DNA of 11,689 bases from JBFLXN01 sp040755715 [NCBI: Candidatus Edwardsbacteria bacterium] (lineage in GTDB: Bacteria; Edwardsbacteria; AC1; JBFLXN01). Positions 1 through 7,404 of this stretch are shown piece by piece. Position numbers and translations under genes: made by a program. A model generated the notes under the pieces. The model was not told the DNA's origin. It was given only the letters and a program-made list of their open reading frames with translations, and did no database searches. The stretch lies in the NCBI GenBank assembly GCA_040755715.1, contig JBFLXN010000078.1, forward strand, positions 1 through 11,689, in the 5' to 3' direction. Each line of letters opens with the position of its first letter. Position 1 is the stretch's first letter.

Positions 1-1083
1 TGGAATTTATCGTTCTCGCAAAGGAAAAAGAAAATAAGAATAGAAAATGTCAAAGAGCAAAAACTTTGGCTTCCCTTATCAGGAACCAGTTATATTGAAG
101 TCTTGATTCTTCACCAGTAACTATATACTTTCACTCCACTTCCTGTAGCTTTCTGTTACTCAGCAGCATTTTTCTTCTCTGCTCTAATCAAATTAGGGGG
201 GATTCGTGTATTGTGGGTAGAATTCCTGTGCCCTAGCATAGTTATCATCTTGATAAGTTACTGTGTGAGAATAGTTCTTTTGCAGGTCATTGCTCAGTGT
301 ATGCGGGAAAGAGAGTATATAGCGGATGCCAAAGCATGCGAAAGCGGAGTATCACCTGAGATTATGTCAGCTACCTTAAAGAAGGTTAATTCCATCTTAG
401 TTCCCAAAAGGAGACTTTTTGAACAGCTTCTTTTTGTCAATGCCAAGGGAAACCACATTACAGATTTTCAAAACAAAGTCAATGGTTTTGTTGGATTTTT
501 GAAAGGGCAAGCTTCATGGCATCCTCACATAATGGATAGAATTCATGCACTGAAAGGAGCTAAATATTTCCTAGGAAAGAAAAAAATAGAACCAATGCCA
601 CTCAAGGACGTAGCAATTACGACTTTCTTGTGCACAGCATTTGCGTTAATTGTCGGGATATGGATTAATGTGCCTCATAGAGACTTGGAAGGAAATCCCT
701 CGGTTCTATTTCTATTGTTGACACTGATGTTCATACCAATTATGATTAGCATGTTGAGTTGCATGCCTCTGCGCTTCTGGGATGCGAGAACATTAGAAAT
801 TGCATTCATTCCTGGCACGCCTGGCTCGGAATCTGAAGCCAGAGCTCTACTTCTGCTCCTTTCGTTGTTCTACAACAAACACTGGTTTAAAATACACAGG
901 AATAATCTTGTGAGTATTGCCATTGTGTGGGTTTTAGTGCAGCCACAACTGCTTGTTCCTTTTCCATTTTTTCTTTTCCTTGTTTCCCTTATCGGCTGCA
1001 CCGGTTGTTGTGTCATATACATCATAAATTGTATAAATTCAAAATACAGAGCAGAAAAAGGCATAACACCAATAATCAGGTGA
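1..1083 (+). pseudogene. Decayed M48-family membrane metalloprotease (paralogue of the next gene), 5' end outside window
   Basis: The open part runs in frame 1 from codon 121 to the stop at 1081-1083. It aligns by eye with the C-terminal half of the intact M48 gene downstream: a REREYIAD block matching REREYLAD (the third zinc ligand Glu), and the shared pattern LSC-M/L-PLR followed by TL..A..P near the end. Upstream, remnants of the N-terminal half appear in shifted frames. Frame 3 at about 66-95 reads LASLIRNQLY, resembling ADLFRRDVLS in the intact copy. Frame 1 at about 94-117 reads IEVLILHQ, resembling IEAVFLHE just at the HExxH site, then hits TAA at 118-120. The catalytic helix is therefore lost to at least one frameshift and a stop. 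A TTG at 211 preceded by a GGGGGG run could start a 290-residue fragment with several membrane segments, but this would lack HExxH. A sequencing error is the alternative. Confidence 0.6.
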
Positions 1084-1149
1084 TAGAGACCTCAAAAAAC
1101 TTTAGAAAATATTGTTGATTTTTATGACGATATCCCATATACTGATATT

Positions 1150-2760
1150 GTGATTATTTTCTTTATTGCGATAGAAGTTTCGCTTATTCTCTTATTGTTT
1201 TTCCTCTTTGGAAGGAAAGACTATTTTTCAATTGCCATTATAGAGAACTCTTTTAGGGTCCGTCTTATATTTATTGTCCTTATATTTCTGCCATTACTAT
1301 TCTTATTTGCTCTTTACACAGGAAAGGTTGGAGGAGTTCCATTTTACATCACTATTATTAATCTTCTTAGAAATGCTCAAGAAGAAAAAAGATTAGTCAA
1401 GGTACTTACACATGTTTTCCTTTTAATTGGTTTAGTGATTATGCCATTAGTGACTGTGTCCCATCTATGTTTTGGTTATCGGCAATTTTTGCGCTTGCTC
1501 AGAAAACAAAAAGACTATGCTAGTGACAAAAATATTCTACTATTGAGGGATGTCCTCAAGAAAGTGACGAAGACCACAGGAATGAATGCGGAGCCAACAT
1601 TCTTTCTTGTAGGGAAAAGCATCGGAGATAGTATTCCTGGGTTTGCAGGTTGTGGTATCGTGGGAAAAGGAAAGAATAATTTCGCTTTATTGGTATCTGA
1701 AGATTTTGCCGACCTTTTTAGAAGGGATGTATTATCGGAAACAGAAATAGAGGCGGTATTCTTGCATGAGTTGAGCCATGTGCTCCATAAAGACCATTTT
1801 ATGCCGCTATGGGCGAGAAGCTTTGTGCCTTCACCAGCTTTTACAATTGCCACAGCAAGTTGTTTCTTGTCATTGTTTTTTGGTTTTCTAAGAATAGGAT
1901 TATCTTGGACTAATATAATTGTGCTGACAGTTTTGCTCTTTGGCATATATCTCTTCAGAGCAATTATTATGCAGGTAACCGCTCATGCAATACGTGAAAG
2001 AGAATACTTAGCTGATACACGTGCAGCCCACTTTTACAATCATAGCGCTGAATTGATTGAAGCAATCAAAAAGATATATCTCTTTCTGTTGCCCACAAAA
2101 GGGATATCTAAAGTTTCTCAATTTATGGAGAGCTTTAAAACATATGATGAAGATGAATACATTGAAGTTGCACATAATTTTAAGGAAGCCTTTCTGGGCG
2201 TGAAACAAAGGTTTGTTGATTTCTTCTTAGTGAGAGTGCATTGGTATTCTACAGCCTTTGAAAGAATTCGTGCTATAAGAGAAAAAAGAAATGTGCTCAT
2301 AGAAATAGGATATTTCCTCTCCCCTTTTTCTATAATTGGTCTATCTTTTCTCGCAGTTTTGTGCGCATTCTTCATCAGTGCATCAGGCTCTTTTCTTGGT
2401 ATGAAACCCAGTTTACGCCAAGAATTGAGTTTGTTTCTTTCTTACGCAATTGCGATTGTGCTAATATTCTTAAGTTGTCTGCCCTTAAGACTCACACAGA
2501 CAGAAACTCTTAGAAAGGCGCTCCTTCCTGCCTCTTGGAAATGGTTTCCTTTACATTTCTTCATAAGTAAGTTTTGGAGGCTTATGCATTTGAACAATCT
2601 TTTTATTTTTTCAGCTGGCATATTATGCTTAGCAATCAATGGGGTCTATATTGATTTTCTGGAGGGACTCAGGCTGCTCTTTGTCTACACTATGGTCTCA
2701 GTCTTATTTGTGATTTTAATCTCTGTAAGAAAACTTGAGAAAGGAGGAAACAAAAAATGA
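1150..2760 (+). CDS. M48-family (HtpX/Ste24-like) integral membrane zinc metalloprotease
   Basis: Predicted membrane-embedded zinc endopeptidase of 536 residues. The HExxH motif is HELSH at residues 206-210 and the third ligand is Glu285 in REREYLAD, the EYxAD-type signature of M48 peptidases. Hydrophobic segments lie at about 2-20, 37-56 and 87-108 before the catalytic domain, about 228-247 and 256-276 between HExxH and Glu285, and several more from about 390 to the end. This makes it larger and more hydrophobic than ordinary HtpX (about 290 residues). The start is uncertain: GTG at 1150 has no evident SD, and the frame is open back to 1087. It ends in an ATGA overlap with the sigma-factor gene, so the two are probably translationally coupled. 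I infer a role in processing a membrane or envelope signal linked to that sigma factor; the substrate is unknown. Confidence 0.8.
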   Translation: MIIFFIAIEVSLILLLFFLFGRKDYFSIAIIENSFRVRLIFIVLIFLPLLFLFALYTGKVGGVPFYITIINLLRNAQEEKRLVKVLTHVFLLIGLVIMPLVTVSHLCFGYRQFLRLLRKQKDYASDKNILLLRDVLKKVTKTTGMNAEPTFFLVGKSIGDSIPGFAGCGIVGKGKNNFALLVSEDFADLFRRDVLSETEIEAVFLHELSHVLHKDHFMPLWARSFVPSPAFTIATASCFLSLFFGFLRIGLSWTNIIVLTVLLFGIYLFRAIIMQVTAHAIREREYLADTRAAHFYNHSAELIEAIKKIYLFLLPTKGISKVSQFMESFKTYDEDEYIEVAHNFKEAFLGVKQRFVDFFLVRVHWYSTAFERIRAIREKRNVLIEIGYFLSPFSIIGLSFLAVLCAFFISASGSFLGMKPSLRQELSLFLSYAIAIVLIFLSCLPLRLTQTETLRKALLPASWKWFPLHFFISKFWRLMHLNNLFIFSAGILCLAINGVYIDFLEGLRLLFVYTMVSVLFVILISVRKLEKGGNKK

Positions 2761-3932
2761 ACCATTTATCTTCGGAAGAAGTCTTGGCATACTTGGATGG
2801 CGACAAATCCACAGTCAATCTCAAAAAGGCATCTAAACACTTGGATAAGTGTGACAAATGCACTACAAAACTGAGCGATTTTGCTTCCATAGGCATTCTT
2901 TTAGAGTTAACGATAGCAGGAATGAAAGAGCAGAGAGAAAAGGAAATACTAGGAAAGTGCCCAGATGCAGACACGATGTTTGGCTTGATTGAAGACCGCC
3001 TTTCTATTGACGAGAGAAGGAAAATAGAGGCCCATCTAAAAGAGTGCAAGTACTGCCAGGAAGAATTGGAAGTTATCCGTGCCATAGAAAAAATACCCGA
3101 AGTAAAAGCCCCTGAAATCGAGGACCCACAAAGATTTCTGCCAAAGATCCTTCGTTATTTTGAACTTTATTTTGTTGCTTCTGAAAGAGAAAAAGTGATT
3201 ACAAAAGAAAAGGAGTTCAGAATTCCTGGACTTGAAACAGTTCGCAAAATGCTTTTCCCAAAACAACCAGTCTTAGTTCCTTTAGGTTTTGCAGAGCTAA
3301 CTAGGAGAGACCGAAGGTTTTATATTGAATTGGATGACGCAGAACTCATGGAAGCCTGTAAGAAAGGGGATAATATGGCTTGGACGGAATTGGAGGGGAG
3401 ATTCAGAAATTATGCCTTTACAATCATAAAAGGGTTTGGTTTAGAGGAAGATTGGGAAGACGTATGGCAGGAGTGTTTCCTGGCTTTAGCAGGTTTAATC
3501 CAAAAGTATGAAGAAAGAGGCAGAGGAAGGTCTTTTATAAGAAGCATTATAGTCAACAAATGCAGAGCAGAGAGAAGAAAGAAGCGAAAAGAAAAAATTT
3601 TCACACCTCTGGACGATCAAATTGAACAGCAGGCAGTAGACTCTGACCCACTAAAGCGAATCATTGAAGAGGAAGAAGCTGAGCATTTGATAGAGAACAT
3701 TAAGAAAATGCCAGAGGAGTTCCGCACAGTCACAATGGCTTTGATCGACGGTTCAGATGATGGGGAAATTGCACAGTCCTTGAATATTCCGATAGGAACG
3801 GTTCGGTCAAGAAAATTCAGGACTAGGCTCAGATTGATTGAGATGAAATCAAACGATTTGGAATTTATGAACAAAATCAAAGGACTAAAATGGGTCAAAC
3901 GAAAGCTTTATAAACTCTTTACTCTAGAGTAA
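2757..3932 (+). CDS. ECF-type sigma factor with two N-terminal zf-HC2 anti-sigma-like zinc motifs
   Basis: A 391-residue fusion. Residues 1-50 carry a zf-HC2-like motif (His3, then His28-x3-Cys32-x2-Cys35 after the pattern EEVLAYLDG). Residues 68-105 carry a second (Cys68, His93-x3-Cys97-x2-Cys100). Such motifs normally belong to separate zinc anti-sigma factors. From residue 193 there is a sigma region 2 (DAELMEACKKGD, then a WEDVWQECFLAL helix). Residues about 310-370 contain region 4 with its helix-turn-helix (DDGEIAQSLNIPIGTVRSRKFR). The gene starts at ATG 2757 with AGGAGG upstream, inside the end of the M48 gene. Known family behaviour is that zf-HC2 domains bind and hold ECF sigma factors; having them on the same chain suggests built-in, possibly redox- or zinc-responsive, self-inhibition. 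No membrane segment is seen. Target promoters are unknown. Confidence 0.85.
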   Translation: MNHLSSEEVLAYLDGDKSTVNLKKASKHLDKCDKCTTKLSDFASIGILLELTIAGMKEQREKEILGKCPDADTMFGLIEDRLSIDERRKIEAHLKECKYCQEELEVIRAIEKIPEVKAPEIEDPQRFLPKILRYFELYFVASEREKVITKEKEFRIPGLETVRKMLFPKQPVLVPLGFAELTRRDRRFYIELDDAELMEACKKGDNMAWTELEGRFRNYAFTIIKGFGLEEDWEDVWQECFLALAGLIQKYEERGRGRSFIRSIIVNKCRAERRKKRKEKIFTPLDDQIEQQAVDSDPLKRIIEEEEAEHLIENIKKMPEEFRTVTMALIDGSDDGEIAQSLNIPIGTVRSRKFRTRLRLIEMKSNDLEFMNKIKGLKWVKRKLYKLFTLE

Positions 3933-3943
3933 ATAAAAGAAAA

Positions 3944-4354
3944 ATGGGAAAAAAATGTTTATATCTAATTAAGGCGTGTAAGTACGTCTTAGGACAGCTT
4001 AGCAAAAGGGAAGGGGAGTATTATGATAAACATATTCCAAATTGCGACTTCTGTTCTGCTTTGGTGAAAAATATAAAGGACGGCTTTGCAAAAAAAACAA
4101 AAGATATATTCGGTGCTGACACACTAGAAGAGCTTGTAGCAAAAGCTGCAAAAAGTTATAGACAACTCCGAGAATTTGACCGAGAGCTCCGGGCAAAAGG
4201 ATGTCCAGCTACAGATGAATGTCTTCGTTACGTAGACGGCAAGCTTTATAGCAAGAAAAGACTGTACATAGAGGAACACATAAAGAGCTGTAAAGATTGC
4301 AGAGAAGGACTTGAAATACTTAAAGGACTAAAAGAACGCGGTGAATTAGATTAG
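3944..4354 (+). CDS. Small soluble protein with two zf-HC2-like zinc motifs (putative anti-sigma factor)
   Basis: A 136-residue protein built from two zinc-binding repeats. The first has Cys12 and His30-x3-Cys34-x2-Cys37; the second has Cys87/Cys93 and His112-x3-Cys116-x2-Cys119 with the typical ECLRYVDGKL lead-in. A charged, helical linker separates them. There is no membrane segment, so if it is an anti-sigma factor it is a cytoplasmic one. It lies 11 nt after the sigma-factor fusion, with no clear SD, and is probably translated from the same transcript. The obvious hypothesis is that it controls the preceding sigma protein or competes with its N-terminal zinc motifs. It could instead be a truncated relative of that protein that has lost the sigma domains. 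Confidence 0.7.
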   Translation: MGKKCLYLIKACKYVLGQLSKREGEYYDKHIPNCDFCSALVKNIKDGFAKKTKDIFGADTLEELVAKAAKSYRQLREFDRELRAKGCPATDECLRYVDGKLYSKKRLYIEEHIKSCKDCREGLEILKGLKERGELD

Positions 4355-4385
4355 ATATAGTAGTACTTAAACATTTAGAAAATTA

Positions 4386-4417
4386 GAGTCCCCCACCAAA
4401 ATGGGGGATTCTTTTTT
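4386..4417 (+). terminator. Intrinsic (rho-independent) terminator
   Basis: A perfect TCCCCCA/TGGGGGA stem (4389-4395 with 4402-4408), extendable to about 10 bp with one G-T pair, has a 6-nt loop. It is followed by a run of six T after one C. It lies 32 bases after the zf-HC2 gene and separates the sigma/protease cluster from the ubiquitin-like operon. Confidence 0.9.
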
Positions 4418-4476
4418 ATACAGGAATATTTTTCTTTTTTCTGCAATTAGTTTAGTGGGAAATAATAGGAGAGGAC

Positions 4477-4875
4477 ATGGACTTACTTATCTGGATTAAA
4501 GACACATTCATTGCCTTTACACACGACTTAAATCCTCATATCTCTTTGTTTATTATCAGGATAAGCTTTCTATTGTTGTTATCTTATATCCTGTTGTGGG
4601 CCTCTTGGCTCTTTATACCTTTAAGGTCGGTATTTATACAGGTCTCTATGTTACTTATCGGAATAGTCATAACCTTAAACTTACCCCTAGGCTGGCTCCG
4701 AAACAATCAGGGATTCTTTGCCTTCTTGTTTTTATTCTCAATCATTTGTTTAATCTTTTTGCCAAAGGGAATTCCTTTCTTGCTCACACCGAGATACGGG
4801 ACTCAGGTTAAACTGAGGACAATTCTATACTCGTTAATCGTTCTTCTTTTTCTTGTTCAGATAATAGTTGGATAG
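4477..4875 (+). CDS. Small multi-pass membrane protein, first gene of the ubiquitin-like operon
   Basis: A 132-residue hydrophobic protein with about four membrane segments (roughly 22-47, 51-69, 79-95 and 112-131). A short polar, possibly cytoplasmic, loop carries TPRYGTQVKLR before the last one. AGGAGAGG just upstream of the ATG supports the start. I recognise no family. It is separated by 10 nt from the zinc-finger gene and heads a co-directional run ending with the E1-like gene. It may anchor the system to the membrane or serve as a membrane-damaging effector, but the sequence alone does not show which. It could also be an unrelated passenger. No convincing sigma-70 promoter is visible in the 59 bases between the terminator and this gene. 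Confidence 0.65.
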   Translation: MDLLIWIKDTFIAFTHDLNPHISLFIIRISFLLLLSYILLWASWLFIPLRSVFIQVSMLLIGIVITLNLPLGWLRNNQGFFAFLFLFSIICLIFLPKGIPFLLTPRYGTQVKLRTILYSLIVLLFLVQIIVG

Positions 4876-4879
4876 GGGG
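4874..4879 (+). promoter_or_regulatory. Ribosome binding site deciding the start of the zinc-finger gene
   Basis: AGGGGG lies 6 nt before ATG 4886. It makes this ATG preferable to the in-frame TTG at 4868, which would overlap the upstream membrane-protein gene and has no SD. Confidence 0.7.
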
Positions 4880-4885
4880 TCAAAG

Positions 4886-5278
4886 ATGGAAAATATTGAT
4901 GACTTCTTTAAACCTATAAGTAGAGAGACAATATTCAAAAAGCCTAAATCAGTCAAAGACCAGGGTTTTACCAGTAAGAAGACAACAATGAAAGAGACAG
5001 ATGAAGGTATAGAAAGATTTGTAGAAGAGAGTCTTATTGTCTCTGCCTGTGGAGAAGTAATAAGGGAGAATGAGATTGGCGGCCGATGTGATGTCTGTGG
5101 CAACTACACCTGTCGAGAGCATACATTCCACTGCTATGCCTGTAAGAAAACTCTGTGCTTGCGCCATGTTCATTTCCTCAAGGAAGGGGATAAAGAATAT
5201 CCATACTGTTTAGAGTGTTACAAGATAGCGATAGATAACTATGATACTTGGAAAGATTTCAAGAAACTAAAACAATAA
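4886..5278 (+). CDS. Cys/His-rich protein with RING/FYVE-like cross-brace pattern (candidate E3-like adaptor)
   Basis: A 130-residue protein. The N-terminal half is charged and probably flexible. The C-terminal half has five evenly spaced zinc knuckles: Cys68-x2-Cys71, Cys76-x2-His79, Cys83-x2-Cys86, Cys91-x2-His94 and Cys108-x2-Cys111. Alternating CxxC/CxxH pairs are what a binuclear treble-clef (RING, FYVE or B-box-like) cross-brace needs, and the fifth pair could complete or add a site. RING-type domains in bacterial ubiquitin-like operons have been described in comparative genomics, where they are proposed E3 ligases. Here the gene is in the same operon as E1-, JAB- and Ubl-like genes, so an E3 or substrate-adaptor role is a reasonable inference. 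A plain zinc-ribbon DNA- or protein-binding protein is the main alternative. Confidence 0.65.
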   Translation: MENIDDFFKPISRETIFKKPKSVKDQGFTSKKTTMKETDEGIERFVEESLIVSACGEVIRENEIGGRCDVCGNYTCREHTFHCYACKKTLCLRHVHFLKEGDKEYPYCLECYKIAIDNYDTWKDFKKLKQ

Positions 5279-5284
5279 TTGTGC

Positions 5285-5289
5285 AGGAG
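5285..5289 (+). promoter_or_regulatory. Ribosome binding site deciding the start of the HerA-like ATPase
   Basis: AGGAG lies 6 nt before ATG 5296. The longer reading from TTG 5248 would overlap the zinc-finger gene and has no SD, so I chose 5296. Confidence 0.75.
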
Positions 5290-5295
5290 AAAAAA

Positions 5296-6972
5296 ATGCT
5301 TCATACTTTAGATTCAGACCCCTGTTTACAGGCATTCCTTCATATAATGAATCTTGCCAGAGAGACAGGTTCAGAAAGAGAACCTTTTGTCCTTCAGGCA
5401 TTAAAAGTAATAAGAGCATTTCCACAAAACCGTGAACTTGTCCAGAGTTATGCGAAGAGTGTAGAAAGAAGACTTATGCCAAAGTTGCTGAAAGAGCAGT
5501 TTCACAGTGAGGTCCCTGATTCAAATGTCTTCAGCGGAAGCATCCATCTTGGCTATGTGGCAGAAAATAATGTTCCCGTAAGACTCACTCTGAATCAACT
5601 CAATCAGAATATCTTCACCTGTGGAAGGCTGGGATCTGGTAAGACTAATCTTAATTTTAACATAATTCCTCAAGTTGTTGGGCAAGGCATAAGATGTGAG
5701 ATATGTGACTTCAAACAGGAATACAGAGACCTGCTAACTCTTCCCGAATGCAGACCTATGGTTATCCTTAATCCAGACAACAATAAGTTCAACCCTCTGA
5801 AACCAATAGGCAACCCCAAAGGTTACATCCAATTCTTCTGGGATGCATTTCAGCAAGACTTCAACTTGAGACCAGAGACAAAACAGATGCTTATTAACTA
5901 TACTGATGAATTGTATAAGCTATACGATGTCTATAGCAGCGGAAGATACAGTCCCACTATGTTTGATTTATATGACTTTCTCAACGAGAAGACAGAAAAG
6001 TCAAGTCAAAAGATATACAGATGTTTAGAGGTTATCTCATCCATCATCAACAGAATCGGTGATATGATAAACTGCAGTTCTGGATACAGTCTTGACAATT
6101 TCAAAGTGGTATCCTATGAGATGGACAATCTCAGCGAGGATTTAAGGTCCTGGCTTCTGAAATTGAGACAGAAAAATCTCTTTGAACAAGGGCTCAAGAA
6201 TAGAGAAAGAAACATATTAAGAAACATCCACATCTTTGACGAAGCCAAAATGGTCTTCGGAAAAAGCAGGATAGGGGACTCCACAAACTACATCAAAGAT
6301 GTGGTCACTCAACAGAGGGCATTGGGTATAGGCCTGATTATTTCAGACCAGAATCCCTCTGAACTGGCTGACTTCATCAGAAACAATATTTATACCCAGA
6401 TATGCTTTCATCTTGTTCATCCGAAAGAAATAAGAAGTGCCGCCATTTCTCTAGGTGGTAATGAGTCTACCCAGATAAGGATTGCCAGACTGGCAATTCC
6501 TTATGCCTTAGTCTCTCTGGGACATTATCCATATCCATTTCTCATGAGAATCCCCCGATGCAAAGTAAAAGAGCATATTATCAATGACGAGCTTGAACGA
6601 ATGATGCATCCAATAATCTCTCAGCTCTCTTTTATTCCAAGACACAGTCCTGATAAGCCTATAGTAAAAATAGAGCCGAGAACAGAGACAATAAAAGAGC
6701 CAGTGAAGCCAGCACCAATCCAAAAGACACAGGTCAAGAACCTCTTTGAACATTGGATGGAATTCTTAAACTACGTCAAAGGAAATCCCGAGAATAATAT
6801 CTCTAGCATATATGATTCCCTGGGTCTATCAAGAAGGAAAGGAAATAAGATTAAGGACCAGTTAAAAGAGAACAGTCTAGTTGAGGAGATAACAATTCAT
6901 ACCGGAGAGAGAAAGAGACCACAAATGAGGTTAAAGCTCACCCAGAAAGGAGAAGAATATGTTAATAGGTAA
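5296..6972 (+). CDS. HerA/TraG-like (FtsK-HerA superfamily) DNA-translocating ATPase with C-terminal winged helix
   Basis: A 558-residue predicted ATPase. A short beta-rich stretch (about 75-105) precedes Walker A, GRLGSGKT at residues 110-117 (Lys116). It is followed by a strand with CDFKQEYRDLL and then DNNKFNPLKPIG, typical of HerA/VirB4/TraG-type pumps. Walker B is HIFDEAK with Asp315-Glu316. The sensor-like strand reads GLIISDQNPSELADFIRNN. Residues about 480-558 look like a winged helix-turn-helix (IYDSLGLSRRKGNKIKDQL), probably for DNA or partner binding. These enzymes form hexameric rings that move along double-stranded DNA. The gene overlaps the nuclease gene by 14 nt, as expected for a HerA-nuclease pair. 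Its place inside the ubiquitin-like operon suggests defence; in an integrative element it could alternatively be a mobilisation ATPase. Confidence 0.85.
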   Translation: MLHTLDSDPCLQAFLHIMNLARETGSEREPFVLQALKVIRAFPQNRELVQSYAKSVERRLMPKLLKEQFHSEVPDSNVFSGSIHLGYVAENNVPVRLTLNQLNQNIFTCGRLGSGKTNLNFNIIPQVVGQGIRCEICDFKQEYRDLLTLPECRPMVILNPDNNKFNPLKPIGNPKGYIQFFWDAFQQDFNLRPETKQMLINYTDELYKLYDVYSSGRYSPTMFDLYDFLNEKTEKSSQKIYRCLEVISSIINRIGDMINCSSGYSLDNFKVVSYEMDNLSEDLRSWLLKLRQKNLFEQGLKNRERNILRNIHIFDEAKMVFGKSRIGDSTNYIKDVVTQQRALGIGLIISDQNPSELADFIRNNIYTQICFHLVHPKEIRSAAISLGGNESTQIRIARLAIPYALVSLGHYPYPFLMRIPRCKVKEHIINDELERMMHPIISQLSFIPRHSPDKPIVKIEPRTETIKEPVKPAPIQKTQVKNLFEHWMEFLNYVKGNPENNISSIYDSLGLSRRKGNKIKDQLKENSLVEEITIHTGERKRPQMRLKLTQKGEEYVNR

Positions 6973-7348
6973 AGGTGGGAGCGAACACAGAATGGCCCAG
7001 AGATTCATAAGAGATTACTATATAAGACAGGGTAAACTAGCCGTAATAGAAGCCTATATTGGCAACAAGAACATAGACGTGGTGGTTCAAGATATGAAAA
7101 CCAAAAAGACCACATCTATTGAATATCAAAAGACACCAAAACATGTCATTAAAAATGTTCTTCTCGACTTAGCCTTCTCTGATGAAATAATTATTGTTTC
7201 ATCCAATTTGAAAGTGCTGCAACAAATAAAGAGAAAGATAGATAAATCTATTAAAAGTGACGAACACAAACAAAAGGTGAAATTTCAGCTACTTAAGGAA
7301 TTTATTCCACAAAAAAATAATATAATAATAGGAAATAACACGGAATAA
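6959..7348 (+). CDS. Small PD-(D/E)XK-like predicted nuclease, partner of the HerA-like ATPase
   Basis: A 129-residue protein with the order of elements of a restriction-endonuclease fold. A helix begins near GSEHRMAQRF, a strand carries IEAYIGNKNIDVVV (Asp40), and the next strand is SIEYQKT (Glu55-x-Gln57, with Gln in the place of the usual Lys). NVLLDLAF and the strand EIIIVSS follow. Asp40 and Glu55 are the candidate metal ligands. The start at ATG 6959 has AAAGGAG six bases upstream and overlaps the ATPase gene, so the two are translationally coupled. Pairing of HerA-type ATPases with small nucleases is an established pattern in DNA end processing and phage defence. The catalytic assignment is mine by eye. 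A non-catalytic DNA-binding relative is possible because the last Lys is replaced. Confidence 0.6.
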   Translation: MLIGKGGSEHRMAQRFIRDYYIRQGKLAVIEAYIGNKNIDVVVQDMKTKKTTSIEYQKTPKHVIKNVLLDLAFSDEIIIVSSNLKVLQQIKRKIDKSIKSDEHKQKVKFQLLKEFIPQKNNIIIGNNTE

Positions 7349-7377
7349 AATGTGGAACAAAATTAGTGGAATAAAAT
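7301..7377 (+). repeat. Three GTGGAATAAAAT-type direct repeats plus an inverted copy before the Ubl gene
   Basis: Three 12-nt units occur at 7340-7351 (ACGGAATAAAAT), 7352-7363 (GTGGAACAAAAT) and 7366-7377 (GTGGAATAAAAT). TTTATTCCAC at 7301-7310 is an exact reverse complement of 7366-7375. The block spans the end of the nuclease gene and the 56-nt gap before the Ubl gene. It could be an operator or an RNA element tuning expression of the downstream genes. Confidence 0.5.
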
Positions 7378-7404
7378 CACACAAAGAAAGGAGGAAAAGA
7401 AGCA

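Noticed and set aside
4596-4811. 71-residue ORF in a second frame inside the membrane-protein gene
   Set aside because: It is a shadow frame. The other frame has a good SD and a clear membrane-protein pattern.
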